64,000 nt of DNA from Aliivibrio sp. EL58 (lineage in GTDB: Bacteria; Pseudomonadota; Gammaproteobacteria; Enterobacterales; Vibrionaceae). The notes under the pieces were generated by a model. That model was not told the origin of the DNA, did no database searches, and saw only the letters and a program-made list of their open reading frames with translations. The position numbers and the translations under genes were made by a program. Positions 44,089 through 52,973 of the stretch are shown here, one piece after another (positions within the stretch are counted from its first letter, which is position 1; each line of letters begins with the position of its first letter). The stretch is taken from NCBI RefSeq assembly GCF_900312675.1, contig NZ_OMPC01000009.1:744001-808000 (forward strand). The letters are read 5' to 3'.

Positions 44089-45966
44089 CTAATATAAGAC
44101 CATTGTCAGATAACCTAATACGAGAACAATCATAGATGTTAACGCATAAGGAACAGGGTAGCCTACCGCAGGCATATCACTCTGACATTCATCCTGAGCC
44201 CCTTTCATTGCAGGAGTACTATTACGTCCACCCGCACAAGCACCAGCGAGAATTGCAGGGTTCATTTTTCTGAAATAGAAACCGTAGATCCAAGCAAGCA
44301 ACGGTGGAAGTAACGCCGCCACTAAACCTAGGCCTGCGATTTTAATAACCACAATACCTTGGAATGATGCCAATATTTTAGGTCCTACTGTCGCAGCTAA
44401 TACCGCAACAAACAAACTCAAACCAATATCTTGTAAGAAGCTACGCGCCCCTTCACTCATAGGCCCACCAAATGCTGGATTACGAGTGCGTAAGAATGAG
44501 AATATAATCCCCGTTAACATACAACCTGCAGATGTACCTAAGGCAAATGGGATCCCACCTAGCGTGACGCTAAAGTGACCACATACATAACCAATCAATA
44601 GAGAAAGTGCTAAGTAGAAGGTTTCTGTCAGTGTACTTTCAACGATTGGATTACTGTTCAGTTTCTTCGCGGTTTGCTGAACACACCAATCAGAACCTGC
44701 AACACGAATAACATCCCCTACCTCAACCACAGTCTGAGGTAACATAGGTAACTGATGCCCTTGTCTAAATAAAGATTTCATATAGATACCAAAGCCAACA
44801 TCTTTACTTATAGCTTCAATTGTTTTGCCTGTATATTCTGATTTACCTAGATGAATATCAGCCACTTCTATATCTACATTACGTGCTCTTGGTTCATCAA
44901 CTTCAACACCAACCGTGGATTCGCCACCTTCGATTAAGACATGATAATCACCGCGAATACCGATAATATCACCAAGCTGTAGCTGTGGGTTATCCGCAGA
45001 ATCAATGACTTCATCACCACGAACCACTTTAAGAATTGCAGCGTGAGGATAACGGTGAAATAGCGCTTCAACACTTTGGCCGACCAACTCTTGATGATCA
45101 ACACGATAAGCTCGAATATCTAGCGGAAGAACCCCTAAATTAGAGAACCCATTGGTACTCGGTAGTGCTTCTGTATCGCCACCAGCACCAAATTCTGCCT
45201 CTGCATCTTTACCGGCTTTAACCGGATCGACACCAAACATGGCAGGAAGATATTTAATAAGTAAGATAATAAATACGCTAGATAAAATATAGCTAATGGC
45301 ATAACCCGCAGCGATATTGGCACTGATCTGATCAAGCGTCATTCCAGCAGGTGCTTTAACGGCTCCAGAATCAATCGCTGATTGAGCTACCCCCATCACC
45401 GCAGTTACCGTGTAACTACCCGAGATAATCCCTGCGGCATAACCTGGAGCTAAATCCAATAATTTAGCGCCAAAGAAAACGATAATGAAGTTACTGAACA
45501 CAACAATTAAGCCAATAACGACAAAATCCAACCCACCTCTTGCTAAACCAGAGAAGAATTGAGGTCCAACTTTCATACCTATTGCGTACATGAACATCAT
45601 TAGGAAGATATCAGACACCAAACCCGGTGCATCGATATGCAAACCATAAACAGAGAAAGCGGTTAATGCGATAGCAACCCCAACAACCAAGGTCCCAGCC
45701 GTTGAGCCTAAATTAATCCCCTTAATTGTTACTTTTCCTAACGGATAGCCAATGGCAATACTTAAGAAAAGAAACACAAAAGGATTGTGAGCGATATAAG
45801 AAAATAGAAAACCAAAAACACCAGATGCGTCATGTGCAGCTAACGCTTCAATATTTTCAGCAGCCATAAGGTTAGTAGAGAAGGTAAAAAGTGAAAGAGT
45901 AAATAATAAAGTCCAACGTTGAGATTTAATCCAGCGTAAGGCATTACTTAATTGTTCAATATTCAT
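44089..45966 (-). CDS. AspT/YidE-family antiporter with two TrkA-C domains
   Basis: A 625-aa membrane protein of the aspartate:alanine exchanger family: N-terminal membrane half (GYPLGKVTIKGINLGSTAGTLVVG, SGSYTVTAVMGVAQSAIDS), two central cytosolic TrkA-C-like domains (about 275-435; LQLGDIIGIRGDYHVL, VEVGDVIRVAGSDW), then the C-terminal membrane half (GGIPFALGTSAGCMLTG, GACAGGRNSTPAMKGAQDE). It is about 60 residues longer than AspT because of an N-terminal extension with an extra hydrophobic segment (about 17-35). It follows gadB on the same strand, so it may exchange glutamate for GABA in place of GadC; this is inference. Confidence 0.88.
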   Translation of the reverse strand: MNIEQLSNALRWIKSQRWTLLFTLSLFTFSTNLMAAENIEALAAHDASGVFGFLFSYIAHNPFVFLFLSIAIGYPLGKVTIKGINLGSTAGTLVVGVAIALTAFSVYGLHIDAPGLVSDIFLMMFMYAIGMKVGPQFFSGLARGGLDFVVIGLIVVFSNFIIVFFGAKLLDLAPGYAAGIISGSYTVTAVMGVAQSAIDSGAVKAPAGMTLDQISANIAAGYAISYILSSVFIILLIKYLPAMFGVDPVKAGKDAEAEFGAGGDTEALPSTNGFSNLGVLPLDIRAYRVDHQELVGQSVEALFHRYPHAAILKVVRGDEVIDSADNPQLQLGDIIGIRGDYHVLIEGGESTVGVEVDEPRARNVDIEVADIHLGKSEYTGKTIEAISKDVGFGIYMKSLFRQGHQLPMLPQTVVEVGDVIRVAGSDWCVQQTAKKLNSNPIVESTLTETFYLALSLLIGYVCGHFSVTLGGIPFALGTSAGCMLTGIIFSFLRTRNPAFGGPMSEGARSFLQDIGLSLFVAVLAATVGPKILASFQGIVVIKIAGLGLVAALLPPLLAWIYGFYFRKMNPAILAGACAGGRNSTPAMKGAQDECQSDMPAVGYPVPYALTSMIVLVLGYLTMVLY

Positions 45967-46053
45967 AATTATTTTCCATACAGAATAAAGACAAACTAGG
46001 TTTCAATTAACACTAATTTCATATAAATATTAATTGAAACGAATGGGGAGTAA

Positions 46054-46080
46054 TGGGCCACTAGAAACGTGGCCCAAAAG
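46054..46080 (-). promoter_or_regulatory. hairpin between gadB and the antiporter gene
   Basis: TGGGCCAC (46054-46061) / GTGGCCCA (46069-46076), eight perfect pairs with a seven-base loop, directly after the gadB stop. There is no T run after it on the minus strand, so it may protect the gadB mRNA end or reduce rather than stop read-through. Confidence 0.5.
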
Positions 46081-46083
46081 ATA

Positions 46084-47478
46084 TTAACCGTGATTAAAGC
46101 CTGAAGATTCCAACTCATCACTGCCGTGGGAAATAGGATGCTTAGCAAAAAACTCAACACAATGTTTTAAGTCAGCAACTAATAAATCAGCTTGATCTCG
46201 ACTGAAACCATGACGAACTAAAATACGCATAATCACTAAGTCTTCACGCTTTGGTGGCATCGCATACGCGGCAATTTGCCAACCACGAGAACGAATTCGA
46301 TCCGATAGGTCAAATAAGTTAAAACCAGGATTAACCCCTTCTTTCAATGACCAACTCATTGCAGGAATTCCACCATTACCATCATAGATAATCTCAAACA
46401 TACCCAGTTTTTCAATTTCCGCGGATAAATAAACAGCGGTGTCGTAACAGGCTTGATGGATTTTACGGTAGCCTTCTTTACCTAAGCGTAGGAAGTTATA
46501 ATATTGAGCTACAATTTGGCCACCAGGACGAGAGAAGTTCAATGCAAAGGTCGGCATGTTGCCACCTAGATAGTTCACATTGAAAATCAGGTCTTCATGC
46601 AATGCAGACGCATCACGCCATATCACCCAACCCACACCTAGTGGGCTTAAACCGAATTTATGGCCAGATGCATTAATCGATTTCACTCGAGGAAGACGGA
46701 AATCCCACTCTAAGTCAGGATCGCAGAATGGGGCTAAGAAACCACCACTCGCCGCATCAATGTGCATTGGGATATCTAATCCAGTGTCTTCTTGTAATTT
46801 ATCTAACGCTTCATGCACCGCTTTTACAGGCTCATACTGACAAGTAAATGTCACACCCAATGTTGGAACAACACCAATGGTATTTTCATCACAGCGTTTA
46901 ATCACCTCTTCAGGCGTCATGATTAAGCGATCGCCTTCCATTGGGATCTCACGTAATTCAATGTCCCAATAACGCGCAAATTTATGCCAGCACACTTGAA
47001 CAGGACCACAGATCATATTTGGCTTGTCTGTTGGTTTGCCAAGCTTTTTCATTTTTTCGCGCCAAGCCCATTTTAAGGCCATTCCGCCTAGCATTGCTGC
47101 TTCACTTGACCCTGTAGTAGAACAACCTAACGTATTTTCTGCGTCTGGAGAGTTCCATAAATCCGCTAACATATGCACACAACGTGCTTCAAGTTCAGCG
47201 GTTTGAGGATACTCATCCTTATCGATCATGTTCTTATCGATGCATTCGTCCATTAATTTATGAACTTCATCTTCAACCCAAGTTTGGCAAAACGTAGCTA
47301 AGTTCTGTCGAGAATTACCATCCATCATGAGCTCATCATGAACGACTTGGTAGGCATGACGGGGGTCATGTTCTTGTTCAGGCATTTTGTATTTTGGCAT
47401 AGACAACGAAAGGTCAGCTGACGAATAAACATCATCAAGAAGATCATCTCTGACTGTATCTTTAGAGTGAAGAGGCAT
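46084..47478 (-). CDS. gadB: glutamate decarboxylase
   Basis: A 464-aa PLP enzyme almost the length of E. coli GadB (466). Signatures: [33 protein letters not shown], and the PLP lysine in [17 protein letters not shown]. It converts glutamate and a proton to GABA and CO2, raising internal pH. I chose ATG 47478 because GGAG lies nine bases upstream; ATG 47493 and TTG 47505 lack a site. The C-terminal [14 protein letters not shown] ends with a His near the end, similar in position to the E. coli pH-gating histidine. Pairs with the antiporter downstream. Confidence 0.95.
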   Translation of the reverse strand: MPLHSKDTVRDDLLDDVYSSADLSLSMPKYKMPEQEHDPRHAYQVVHDELMMDGNSRQNLATFCQTWVEDEVHKLMDECIDKNMIDKDEYPQTAELEARCVHMLADLWNSPDAENTLGCSTTGSSEAAMLGGMALKWAWREKMKKLGKPTDKPNMICGPVQVCWHKFARYWDIELREIPMEGDRLIMTPEEVIKRCDENTIGVVPTLGVTFTCQYEPVKAVHEALDKLQEDTGLDIPMHIDAASGGFLAPFCDPDLEWDFRLPRVKSINASGHKFGLSPLGVGWVIWRDASALHEDLIFNVNYLGGNMPTFALNFSRPGGQIVAQYYNFLRLGKEGYRKIHQACYDTAVYLSAEIEKLGMFEIIYDGNGGIPAMSWSLKEGVNPGFNLFDLSDRIRSRGWQIAAYAMPPKREDLVIMRILVRHGFSRDQADLLVADLKHCVEFFAKHPISHGSDELESSGFNHG

Positions 47479-47552
47479 ACGTTTTAGCTCCATTGAATTG
47501 AACAAACAATAAGAATATAAACTGTCGAATTAATTAAATTCGGCCTTAATAA

Positions 47553-47583
47553 ATAACTAATTACAATAGTGTCAATTAGTTAT
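47553..47583. promoter_or_regulatory. inverted repeat operator candidate upstream of gadB
   Basis: ATAACTAATT (47553-47562) and AATTAGTTAT (47574-47583), perfect ten-base arms with an 11-base spacer, so centres are 21 bases (two helix turns) apart. It lies 75-105 bases upstream of the gadB start, typical of a regulator site; the LysR gene at 47676 transcribes toward it. Confidence 0.5.
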
Positions 47584-47675
47584 CCATTAATATTTAGTTA
47601 CATTTCTAGACCCTTTAGTTATGAATGTCAATGTACTTTATTCCACTTTATAAAACATATGTGTCGTTAAGATGA

Positions 47676-48572
47676 CTATTTTTGTGAACGAATTATCTCT
47701 TCATCTACCCATTTTAGCAGTTGTTTAATTGCTTTAGACAACACCTGATTTTGCCTAACAATATACCCTAAGCTAGTCGTCGGAAACTTAGGTAATGGGG
47801 TTACCGTCGCTTTAAGATTTCGCTTTGGATGAATAGAGAATTCAGGGACTATCGCCACTCCGAATCCCGCCTCAGCCCAATCAATCTGGGCATCTACACT
47901 ACCCACCTCCATGATACGATATTTAGGTAGATTTAAAGATGGTAAAGCTAAATCAAGTAAGTCTCGTGTTCGCGTATCGTGACCTAATAAAATCAATGTT
48001 GGTTCATCATCTAGAGTAATTGTAGGATCAAGATTCGCTTGTTGCCACTCTTCAAGATGATTACCCAGTGCACACCATTTTATTTGCTGTAATTCAGTAA
48101 AATGCAGAGGCTGACTTTCTTTCTGTGCAATAACAAAGCCTAAATCGGCCTCTGCACTTTTCACTAATTCAGACGCTTGCGAAGAAGTGGTATTAAGCAG
48201 AGAAAAATCGATACCCGGGAACTCTTGCTTAAATAATTGGAATGGCCCAATCAATAATAAGCGCGAAATAATATCACTGGCCGCAATGGTTAGTGTCCCA
48301 CGGCTCATATCATTAATCGCATTCAAATCGGCTTGGCACACTTGCAATGCCATTAGTGTGTCTTGACTGGTTTGCAGTAAACGAGCCCCTGCTTCCGTTA
48401 AATGAAAGGGATTTCTCTCAATTAACTTTACTCGAGTAGTACTTTCTAACTGTTTGATGTGTAAGCTAACATTGGGTTGTGTCATATGAAGTGCTGTCGC
48501 TGTTTTACCAAAGTGTTTTAATTCGGCTAACGTGACAAATGTTTTAAGCCAATGGAGATCAAGCATTCCCAT
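47676..48572 (-). CDS. LysR-family transcriptional regulator
   Basis: A 298-aa LysR regulator with LDLHWLKTFVTLAELKHFGKTATALHMTQPNVSLHIKQLE at the DNA-binding end (helix-turn-helix TATALHMTQPNVSLHIKQLE) and a full effector domain with VAIVPEFSIHPK. It lies upstream of gadB on the same strand and is divergent from the purA-like gene by 129 bases, so either may be its target. Start uncertain: ATG 48572 or 48566, or GTG 48596. Confidence 0.88.
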   Translation of the reverse strand: MGMLDLHWLKTFVTLAELKHFGKTATALHMTQPNVSLHIKQLESTTRVKLIERNPFHLTEAGARLLQTSQDTLMALQVCQADLNAINDMSRGTLTIAASDIISRLLLIGPFQLFKQEFPGIDFSLLNTTSSQASELVKSAEADLGFVIAQKESQPLHFTELQQIKWCALGNHLEEWQQANLDPTITLDDEPTLILLGHDTRTRDLLDLALPSLNLPKYRIMEVGSVDAQIDWAEAGFGVAIVPEFSIHPKRNLKATVTPLPKFPTTSLGYIVRQNQVLSKAIKQLLKWVDEEIIRSQK

Positions 48573-48701
48573 ACTCTCTTTTTGAATACATTTCACCCAA
48601 TATGATATATGGATTTCTTATCAAGTCGATAATTATAATTAATTTCTCATATTAACTTATTGGGATTAGCATAGCGTCTTAATCATTTAGGAGTTTGTGT
48701 T

Positions 48702-49958
48702 ATGCCGTCTATTGTTGTTGTTGGTGCTAATTGGGGCGATGAAGGTAAAGGCCGTATCGTTGATTTTCTTGCTGCGGATGCGTCTGCAAGTATTCGTTTT
48801 CAGGGCGGTAATAACGCCGGTCATACTGTGGTAAATGACTTCGGTACCTTTAAGCTACACCAACTTCCAAGCGGTATTTTTAACCCAGATTGTACAGCGG
48901 TTCTTGGCCCTGGCATGGTAATTAGCCCTGCGGCATTAAGCGAAGAAATCGCAGAAGTTAAAGCCGCTGGCATTGAAGTAAAAATGCACATTTCTGACCG
49001 TGCTACACTTTGTCTTCCTCTTCATGCGCTTGAAGATACACTTGAAGAATTACGTTTAGGCGACGGTGCTTACGGTTCAACTCGTCAAGGTATTGCTCCT
49101 GCGTATGGTGATCGTGTAATGAAAAAAGGCATCCTTGTGGGTTGGTTAATGCAACCAGAAGTATTGCTTGAACGCATTCAATTCATGCTTGATTGGAAAA
49201 TGCCACAACTTAACGCTCTATACCCAACGTGTGATTTCAGCCAAACGGCAGAAGAAATGACAGAATGGCTATTAGAAGTGACTGCTCCTTGGCGTAAATT
49301 CATCTGTAACGTGACTGAGCCTCTAAAAGTAATGCAGAAAAACGATGCAAATTTATTGTTTGAAGCACAGTTAGGCGCTGGTCGTGATTTAGTTTATGGT
49401 GAATATCCATGGACTACCTCTTCAAACGTAACAGCAGCTTATGCTGGTATCGGTAGTGGTTTACCTGCTTTGCGTCCTGAACGTATTATTGCCGTTGCTA
49501 AATCTTTCAGCTCATCTGTTGGTACAGGTACATTAGTTACTGCTATGGAAGAGCAAGATAACTTCCGTGAAGCGGCTAACGAATATGGCGCAGTAACAGG
49601 TCGTCCACGTGATATGGGCTACTTTGATGCAGTAGCAACGCGCAACGGTGTTGAACTACAAGCAGCAACTGAAATCGCACTAACAAAAATTGACTGTTTA
49701 AGTGGTATGGCGGATCTTAAAATTTGTACGTCTTATGCTGGCGAACATACTGAGAACCCAATCTGGCCTCAAACATCTGCACTAAGCCCTGTTTACGAAA
49801 ACATGGAAGCATGGCAAGAAGACATCACAGGTTGTCGTACTTTTGAAAGTCTACCAAAAGCAGCTCAAGCGTATGTATTACGTATTGAAGAACTAATGGG
49901 CGTGCCAGTAAGTATGGTGTCTGTTGGTCCTGAACGTGAACAAATGATCATCCGTTAA
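48702..49958 (+). CDS. purA: adenylosuccinate synthetase, divergent paralogue
   Basis: A 418-aa PurA-family enzyme; P-loop GANWGDEGKGRIVD with the catalytic Asp, NNAGHT with the catalytic His, TSSNVTAA, TKIDCL and C-terminal GPEREQMI are conserved. Other conserved loops differ: GSTRQGIAPAY for GTTGRGIGPAY, FEAQLGAGRD for FEGAQGT, VGTGTLVTAM for VGAGPFPTE, and VTGRPRD for the aspartate-binding TTGRRRR. The normal reaction joins IMP and aspartate using GTP; the altered loops leave open a changed acceptor or kinetics. TTAGGAG ribosome-binding site. A canonical purA is expected elsewhere in the genome (inference). Confidence 0.88.
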   Translation: MPSIVVVGANWGDEGKGRIVDFLAADASASIRFQGGNNAGHTVVNDFGTFKLHQLPSGIFNPDCTAVLGPGMVISPAALSEEIAEVKAAGIEVKMHISDRATLCLPLHALEDTLEELRLGDGAYGSTRQGIAPAYGDRVMKKGILVGWLMQPEVLLERIQFMLDWKMPQLNALYPTCDFSQTAEEMTEWLLEVTAPWRKFICNVTEPLKVMQKNDANLLFEAQLGAGRDLVYGEYPWTTSSNVTAAYAGIGSGLPALRPERIIAVAKSFSSSVGTGTLVTAMEEQDNFREAANEYGAVTGRPRDMGYFDAVATRNGVELQAATEIALTKIDCLSGMADLKICTSYAGEHTENPIWPQTSALSPVYENMEAWQEDITGCRTFESLPKAAQAYVLRIEELMGVPVSMVSVGPEREQMIIR

Positions 49959-49980
49959 TCGGACGTTCTCTAAAAATAAC

Positions 49981-50025
49981 AAAGCCACTCAACCTTTTGG
50001 GAATTTTAGGTTGTGTGGCTTTTTT
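49981..50025. terminator. bidirectional terminator between purA and the dcuC-like gene
   Basis: AAAGCCACTCAACCT (49981-49995) / AGGTTGTGTGGCTTT (50008-50022), one T-T mismatch, followed by a T run. Confidence 0.9.
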
Positions 50026-50047
50026 GTATCAAAAATATAAACGTAAT

Positions 50048-51412
50048 TTAGCTATAAAATGCATATACGATAATAAAGTGGAACACAAAACCAACTAACA
50101 CAGGTACTGAAGTCCGTTTGGCGACATCAAAAGGACTTAACTTCGCTCCTGTTGCTGACGCAATAACAACCGCCGACACTGGGGACATCGCACGACCAAT
50201 TGCTGAGGCTTGTTGCATTGGCATTAACATCGCTGCGGTATTTGCTCCCATGCTTGATGCGATAGTTGGAATTAATTCAACAAACGCTAAGAATGGTGCA
50301 TTACCTGACCCCATTATCACTGCAGCCAATAGGGTAACAACAGCAAAAACTAACGTCATAGCAACACTTGGTAAACCAACCGATTCGGCAAGCATGATTA
50401 AGTTAGCAATAGCACCCGTTGCTTGAATACCATAAGCAAAAACACCGGCTGCCACGAGTAAAACAACGACGCTACTAAACGCACTCCCCATTCCTTTTGA
50501 AAAGACACCAAAGCCATCAAACACAACCTTTAAGCTTCTTTTTGTAACGCATTCACACAGCATGGCGACAAACATGGAAACAAAAACGATTGTTGTCACA
50601 TCCATATTGATGGTTGAAACCACTAATTTAGAGAAAACTATCGCCATAATAATAGGAAGTAAAGGTAGCATTACATAGTAACTCGGTGCAGAAGCCCCCT
50701 CTTTTGATTCAGTTAATGCAGCTTCTTCAAATTGCTCGGGGTGTTTTTTATCTACATGGGTTTGCCAGATAACATGCATAATCCCAATCACTACCATTGT
50801 TGCAATCGATGTTGGCGCTTGGTAATGAGAAACGTAACTCATTAAATCCATTCCTAATGCTTCACTGGCACGAATAGCATCAACACCCGTTGGGGTAAAG
50901 CTTACCGCCAATGAGCTAGCAATAACCGCTGCAGCACTACCACGAGAAAGACCTAAGCCCAACATTACAGGATACAGGGTGCCCATTAATAACACGCCTA
51001 ATCCAGTTGCTGATGGAATTGCGAGTTGGAGAATACTCGCCATACAATAAGCAAAGAACAACATGATATTTTTATTTTTAATGCGACTTAATGGTTTTGT
51101 GGCTAAGCGAACGACGACATCATTAGCACCAATATGACTCATATAATCAGCAAATCCGACTAACGCCATTATCATCAAGCCTAATGCTCCCGCACGATAT
51201 CCCATCAAAAATTGGATATACTTAAACGGGTCAAATCCTGAAAAATTAGTCGATGCCACAGAAGCTGGTAGCATCGGTCCCCAACCAAATATCCCAGTAG
51301 CAAAAATTAAAACAGTCCCTGACATTAATAAGGTAGGCTCTGCTTTGTAGCCTTTTAGAATCATTCTGGCGGCAATAACGACAACAATAAGAACCAATAT
51401 TAACTGAGCCAT
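50048..51412 (-). CDS. dcuC: DcuC-family C4-dicarboxylate transporter
   Basis: A 454-aa polytopic protein of the DcuC family: KGYKAEPTLLMSGTVLI near the start, IPSATGLGVLLMGTLYPV, ASSLAVSFTPTGVDAIRASE, GSGNAPFLAFVELIP and AMSPVSAVVIASATGAKLSPFDVAKRTSVP near the end. DcuC mainly exports succinate during fermentation, but relatives next to peptidases may move peptides or amino acids. It starts two bases after the pepT stop, so the two form an operon. Confidence 0.88.
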   Translation of the reverse strand: MAQLILVLIVVVIAARMILKGYKAEPTLLMSGTVLIFATGIFGWGPMLPASVASTNFSGFDPFKYIQFLMGYRAGALGLMIMALVGFADYMSHIGANDVVVRLATKPLSRIKNKNIMLFFAYCMASILQLAIPSATGLGVLLMGTLYPVMLGLGLSRGSAAAVIASSLAVSFTPTGVDAIRASEALGMDLMSYVSHYQAPTSIATMVVIGIMHVIWQTHVDKKHPEQFEEAALTESKEGASAPSYYVMLPLLPIIMAIVFSKLVVSTINMDVTTIVFVSMFVAMLCECVTKRSLKVVFDGFGVFSKGMGSAFSSVVVLLVAAGVFAYGIQATGAIANLIMLAESVGLPSVAMTLVFAVVTLLAAVIMGSGNAPFLAFVELIPTIASSMGANTAAMLMPMQQASAIGRAMSPVSAVVIASATGAKLSPFDVAKRTSVPVLVGFVFHFIIVYAFYS

Positions 51413-51414
51413 AT

Positions 51415-52644
51415 TTATATACCTTCATGCTCAGTTAAATTGATAATAATTGTCTTAACCACGTTACTTGCAGCCACTAGTGATGGAACAGGCAAATACT
51501 CAAATATTGAGTGGAAGTTATGAGCTCCAGTAAAAATGTTAGGGCATGGCAAACCTTTTTCTGAAAGCACTGCCCCATCATAACCACCACGCATAGGGAT
51601 CACTTTTGGTTCTATGCCATTTTCTTTATAAGCCGCCATTGCTAAATCAACAGGCAATGTAGAGTCTTTTAAAAAGTTATGCACGTTGCTATAACGATCA
51701 CTCATTTCAAGAACGGCTCGATTGTTATTCGCTTCATTAAACATACTTACTTGTTCGGCAATAAAGGCTTTTCGATATGCATAACCTTCTTCCGTAAAAT
51801 CTCGAATATCCATATTAAGAATGGTTTTTGCTGAGTTTCCTGCAAGTTTCTTCATCCAATAATAACCTTCACGCCCCTCGGTGTGTTCTGGCGTTTCTTT
51901 TGCGGGGAACTGGGTCATGAAAGAATTGGCTAACAACAAAGAATTGATCAAATTACCTTTTGAGTTCATCGGATGTGCAGATTGTCCTGTAAATGTAACC
52001 ACTGCATTACCTGCATTCCAGTTTTCACAAACAAATTCACCAATTCCACAGCAGTCTAGTGTGTAAGCAAAATCAGCACCAAACTCATTAACATCAAATG
52101 CATTTGCTCCCAGAAGCCCTTGCTCTTCATCAGGAACAAAACCCACCTTTACCGTTCCATGCTCAACTTCTGGATTTTCGTGGAAAAACTGCAATGCATT
52201 TAAAATAGCAGCAATCGCCGCTTTATCATCAGCACCGAGTAATGATTGTCCATCACTCACTATGATTTCTTGCCCAACATAATTTGCAAGTTCTGGCTGC
52301 TCTTTTAGAGAAAGAATTGGACCAGTAGATAATGGAATATCTCCCCCTTCATAACGAACCACCTCTGCATGCGTATCTTCAATTCGCTCTGAACTGGTAT
52401 CAAGATGTCCAAAGAAGGCAACAGTTGGTAATTGTTTTTTAGAGTTAGACGGTAAAGTAGCGGTAAGAATAGCGGTATCTCGAAGAGCAATATCAACACA
52501 ACCTAGATCTTCTAATTGCTTTTTAACCAAACACGCTAATTCATATTGGCCTGCACTTGAAGGCATGATACCAGCAGCACCATTCGCTTGATTTGTGGTT
52601 GTATTGATCTTTGTGTAACCTAAAAAACGTTCTACTACATTCAT
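51415..52644 (-). CDS. pepT: peptidase T (aminotripeptidase)
   Basis: A 409-aa M20 di-zinc peptidase with all motifs: GHLDTS (first His and catalytic Asp), GADDKAA (bridging Asp), DEEQG (general base Glu and zinc Glu), DCCG region (zinc Asp) and GAHNFHSIFEYLP (last His). Removes the N-terminal residue of tripeptides in the cytoplasm. Typical length for PepT. Operon with the DcuC-type transporter immediately downstream. In enterics pepT is FNR-activated; here I see no full FNR box, only a dyad at 52715-52747. Confidence 0.93.
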   Translation of the reverse strand: MNVVERFLGYTKINTTTNQANGAAGIMPSSAGQYELACLVKKQLEDLGCVDIALRDTAILTATLPSNSKKQLPTVAFFGHLDTSSERIEDTHAEVVRYEGGDIPLSTGPILSLKEQPELANYVGQEIIVSDGQSLLGADDKAAIAAILNALQFFHENPEVEHGTVKVGFVPDEEQGLLGANAFDVNEFGADFAYTLDCCGIGEFVCENWNAGNAVVTFTGQSAHPMNSKGNLINSLLLANSFMTQFPAKETPEHTEGREGYYWMKKLAGNSAKTILNMDIRDFTEEGYAYRKAFIAEQVSMFNEANNNRAVLEMSDRYSNVHNFLKDSTLPVDLAMAAYKENGIEPKVIPMRGGYDGAVLSEKGLPCPNIFTGAHNFHSIFEYLPVPSLVAASNVVKTIIINLTEHEGI

Positions 52645-52714
52645 TGCTTTAATCCAAAATTACTTATAAAACAAAGATATTACGATTTTTTAATTTTTTT
52701 TAAGTGACTATCAT

Positions 52715-52747
52715 CTCAATAACCATAATTTAAAAATGGTTATTGAG
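52715..52747. promoter_or_regulatory. 12-base inverted repeat upstream of pepT
   Basis: CTCAATAACCAT (52715-52726) / ATGGTTATTGAG (52736-52747), perfect arms, nine-base loop. It lies 71-103 bases before pepT. No T run follows on either strand, so an operator or a leader hairpin is more likely than a terminator. Confidence 0.5.
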
Positions 52748-52786
52748 CTTTCAAAAATAACCGTACTAAGAACCTTATCTAAAAAT

Positions 52787-52819
52787 AAATACCACTTACT
52801 TATATAAGCGGTATTTTTG
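52787..52819 (-). terminator. terminator of the cydABX operon
   Basis: AAATACC-A-CTTA (52787-52798) / TAAG-C-GGTATTT (52805-52816), one A-C mismatch, short loop, and ATTTTTA after it on the minus strand; 40 bases after the cydX stop. Confidence 0.75.
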
Positions 52820-52856
52820 TAAAGTCGAATAAGAGTACTATTAAGTAAATATACTC

Positions 52857-52961
52857 TTATTCCTTATCAAAATAGCCTTTATGATTCTCTTGATAGATGC
52901 ACGTTATCATTCCAAAACCACAAGCTACTAATACAATGAAGACCCACATAATAATCCACAT
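52857..52961 (-). CDS. cydX: cytochrome bd oxidase small subunit CydX
   Basis: A 34-aa single-helix protein starting MWIIMWVFIVLVACGFG and ending YQENHKGYFDKE. The two early tryptophans (MW...W) and the length match CydX/YbgT (about 30-37 aa), which binds and stabilises CydAB haems. GGAGAAGAGT precedes the ATG and it starts 12 bases after the cydB stop. A terminator follows, ending the operon. Confidence 0.88.
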   Translation of the reverse strand: MWIIMWVFIVLVACGFGMITCIYQENHKGYFDKE

Positions 52962-52973
52962 ACTCTTCTCCTA

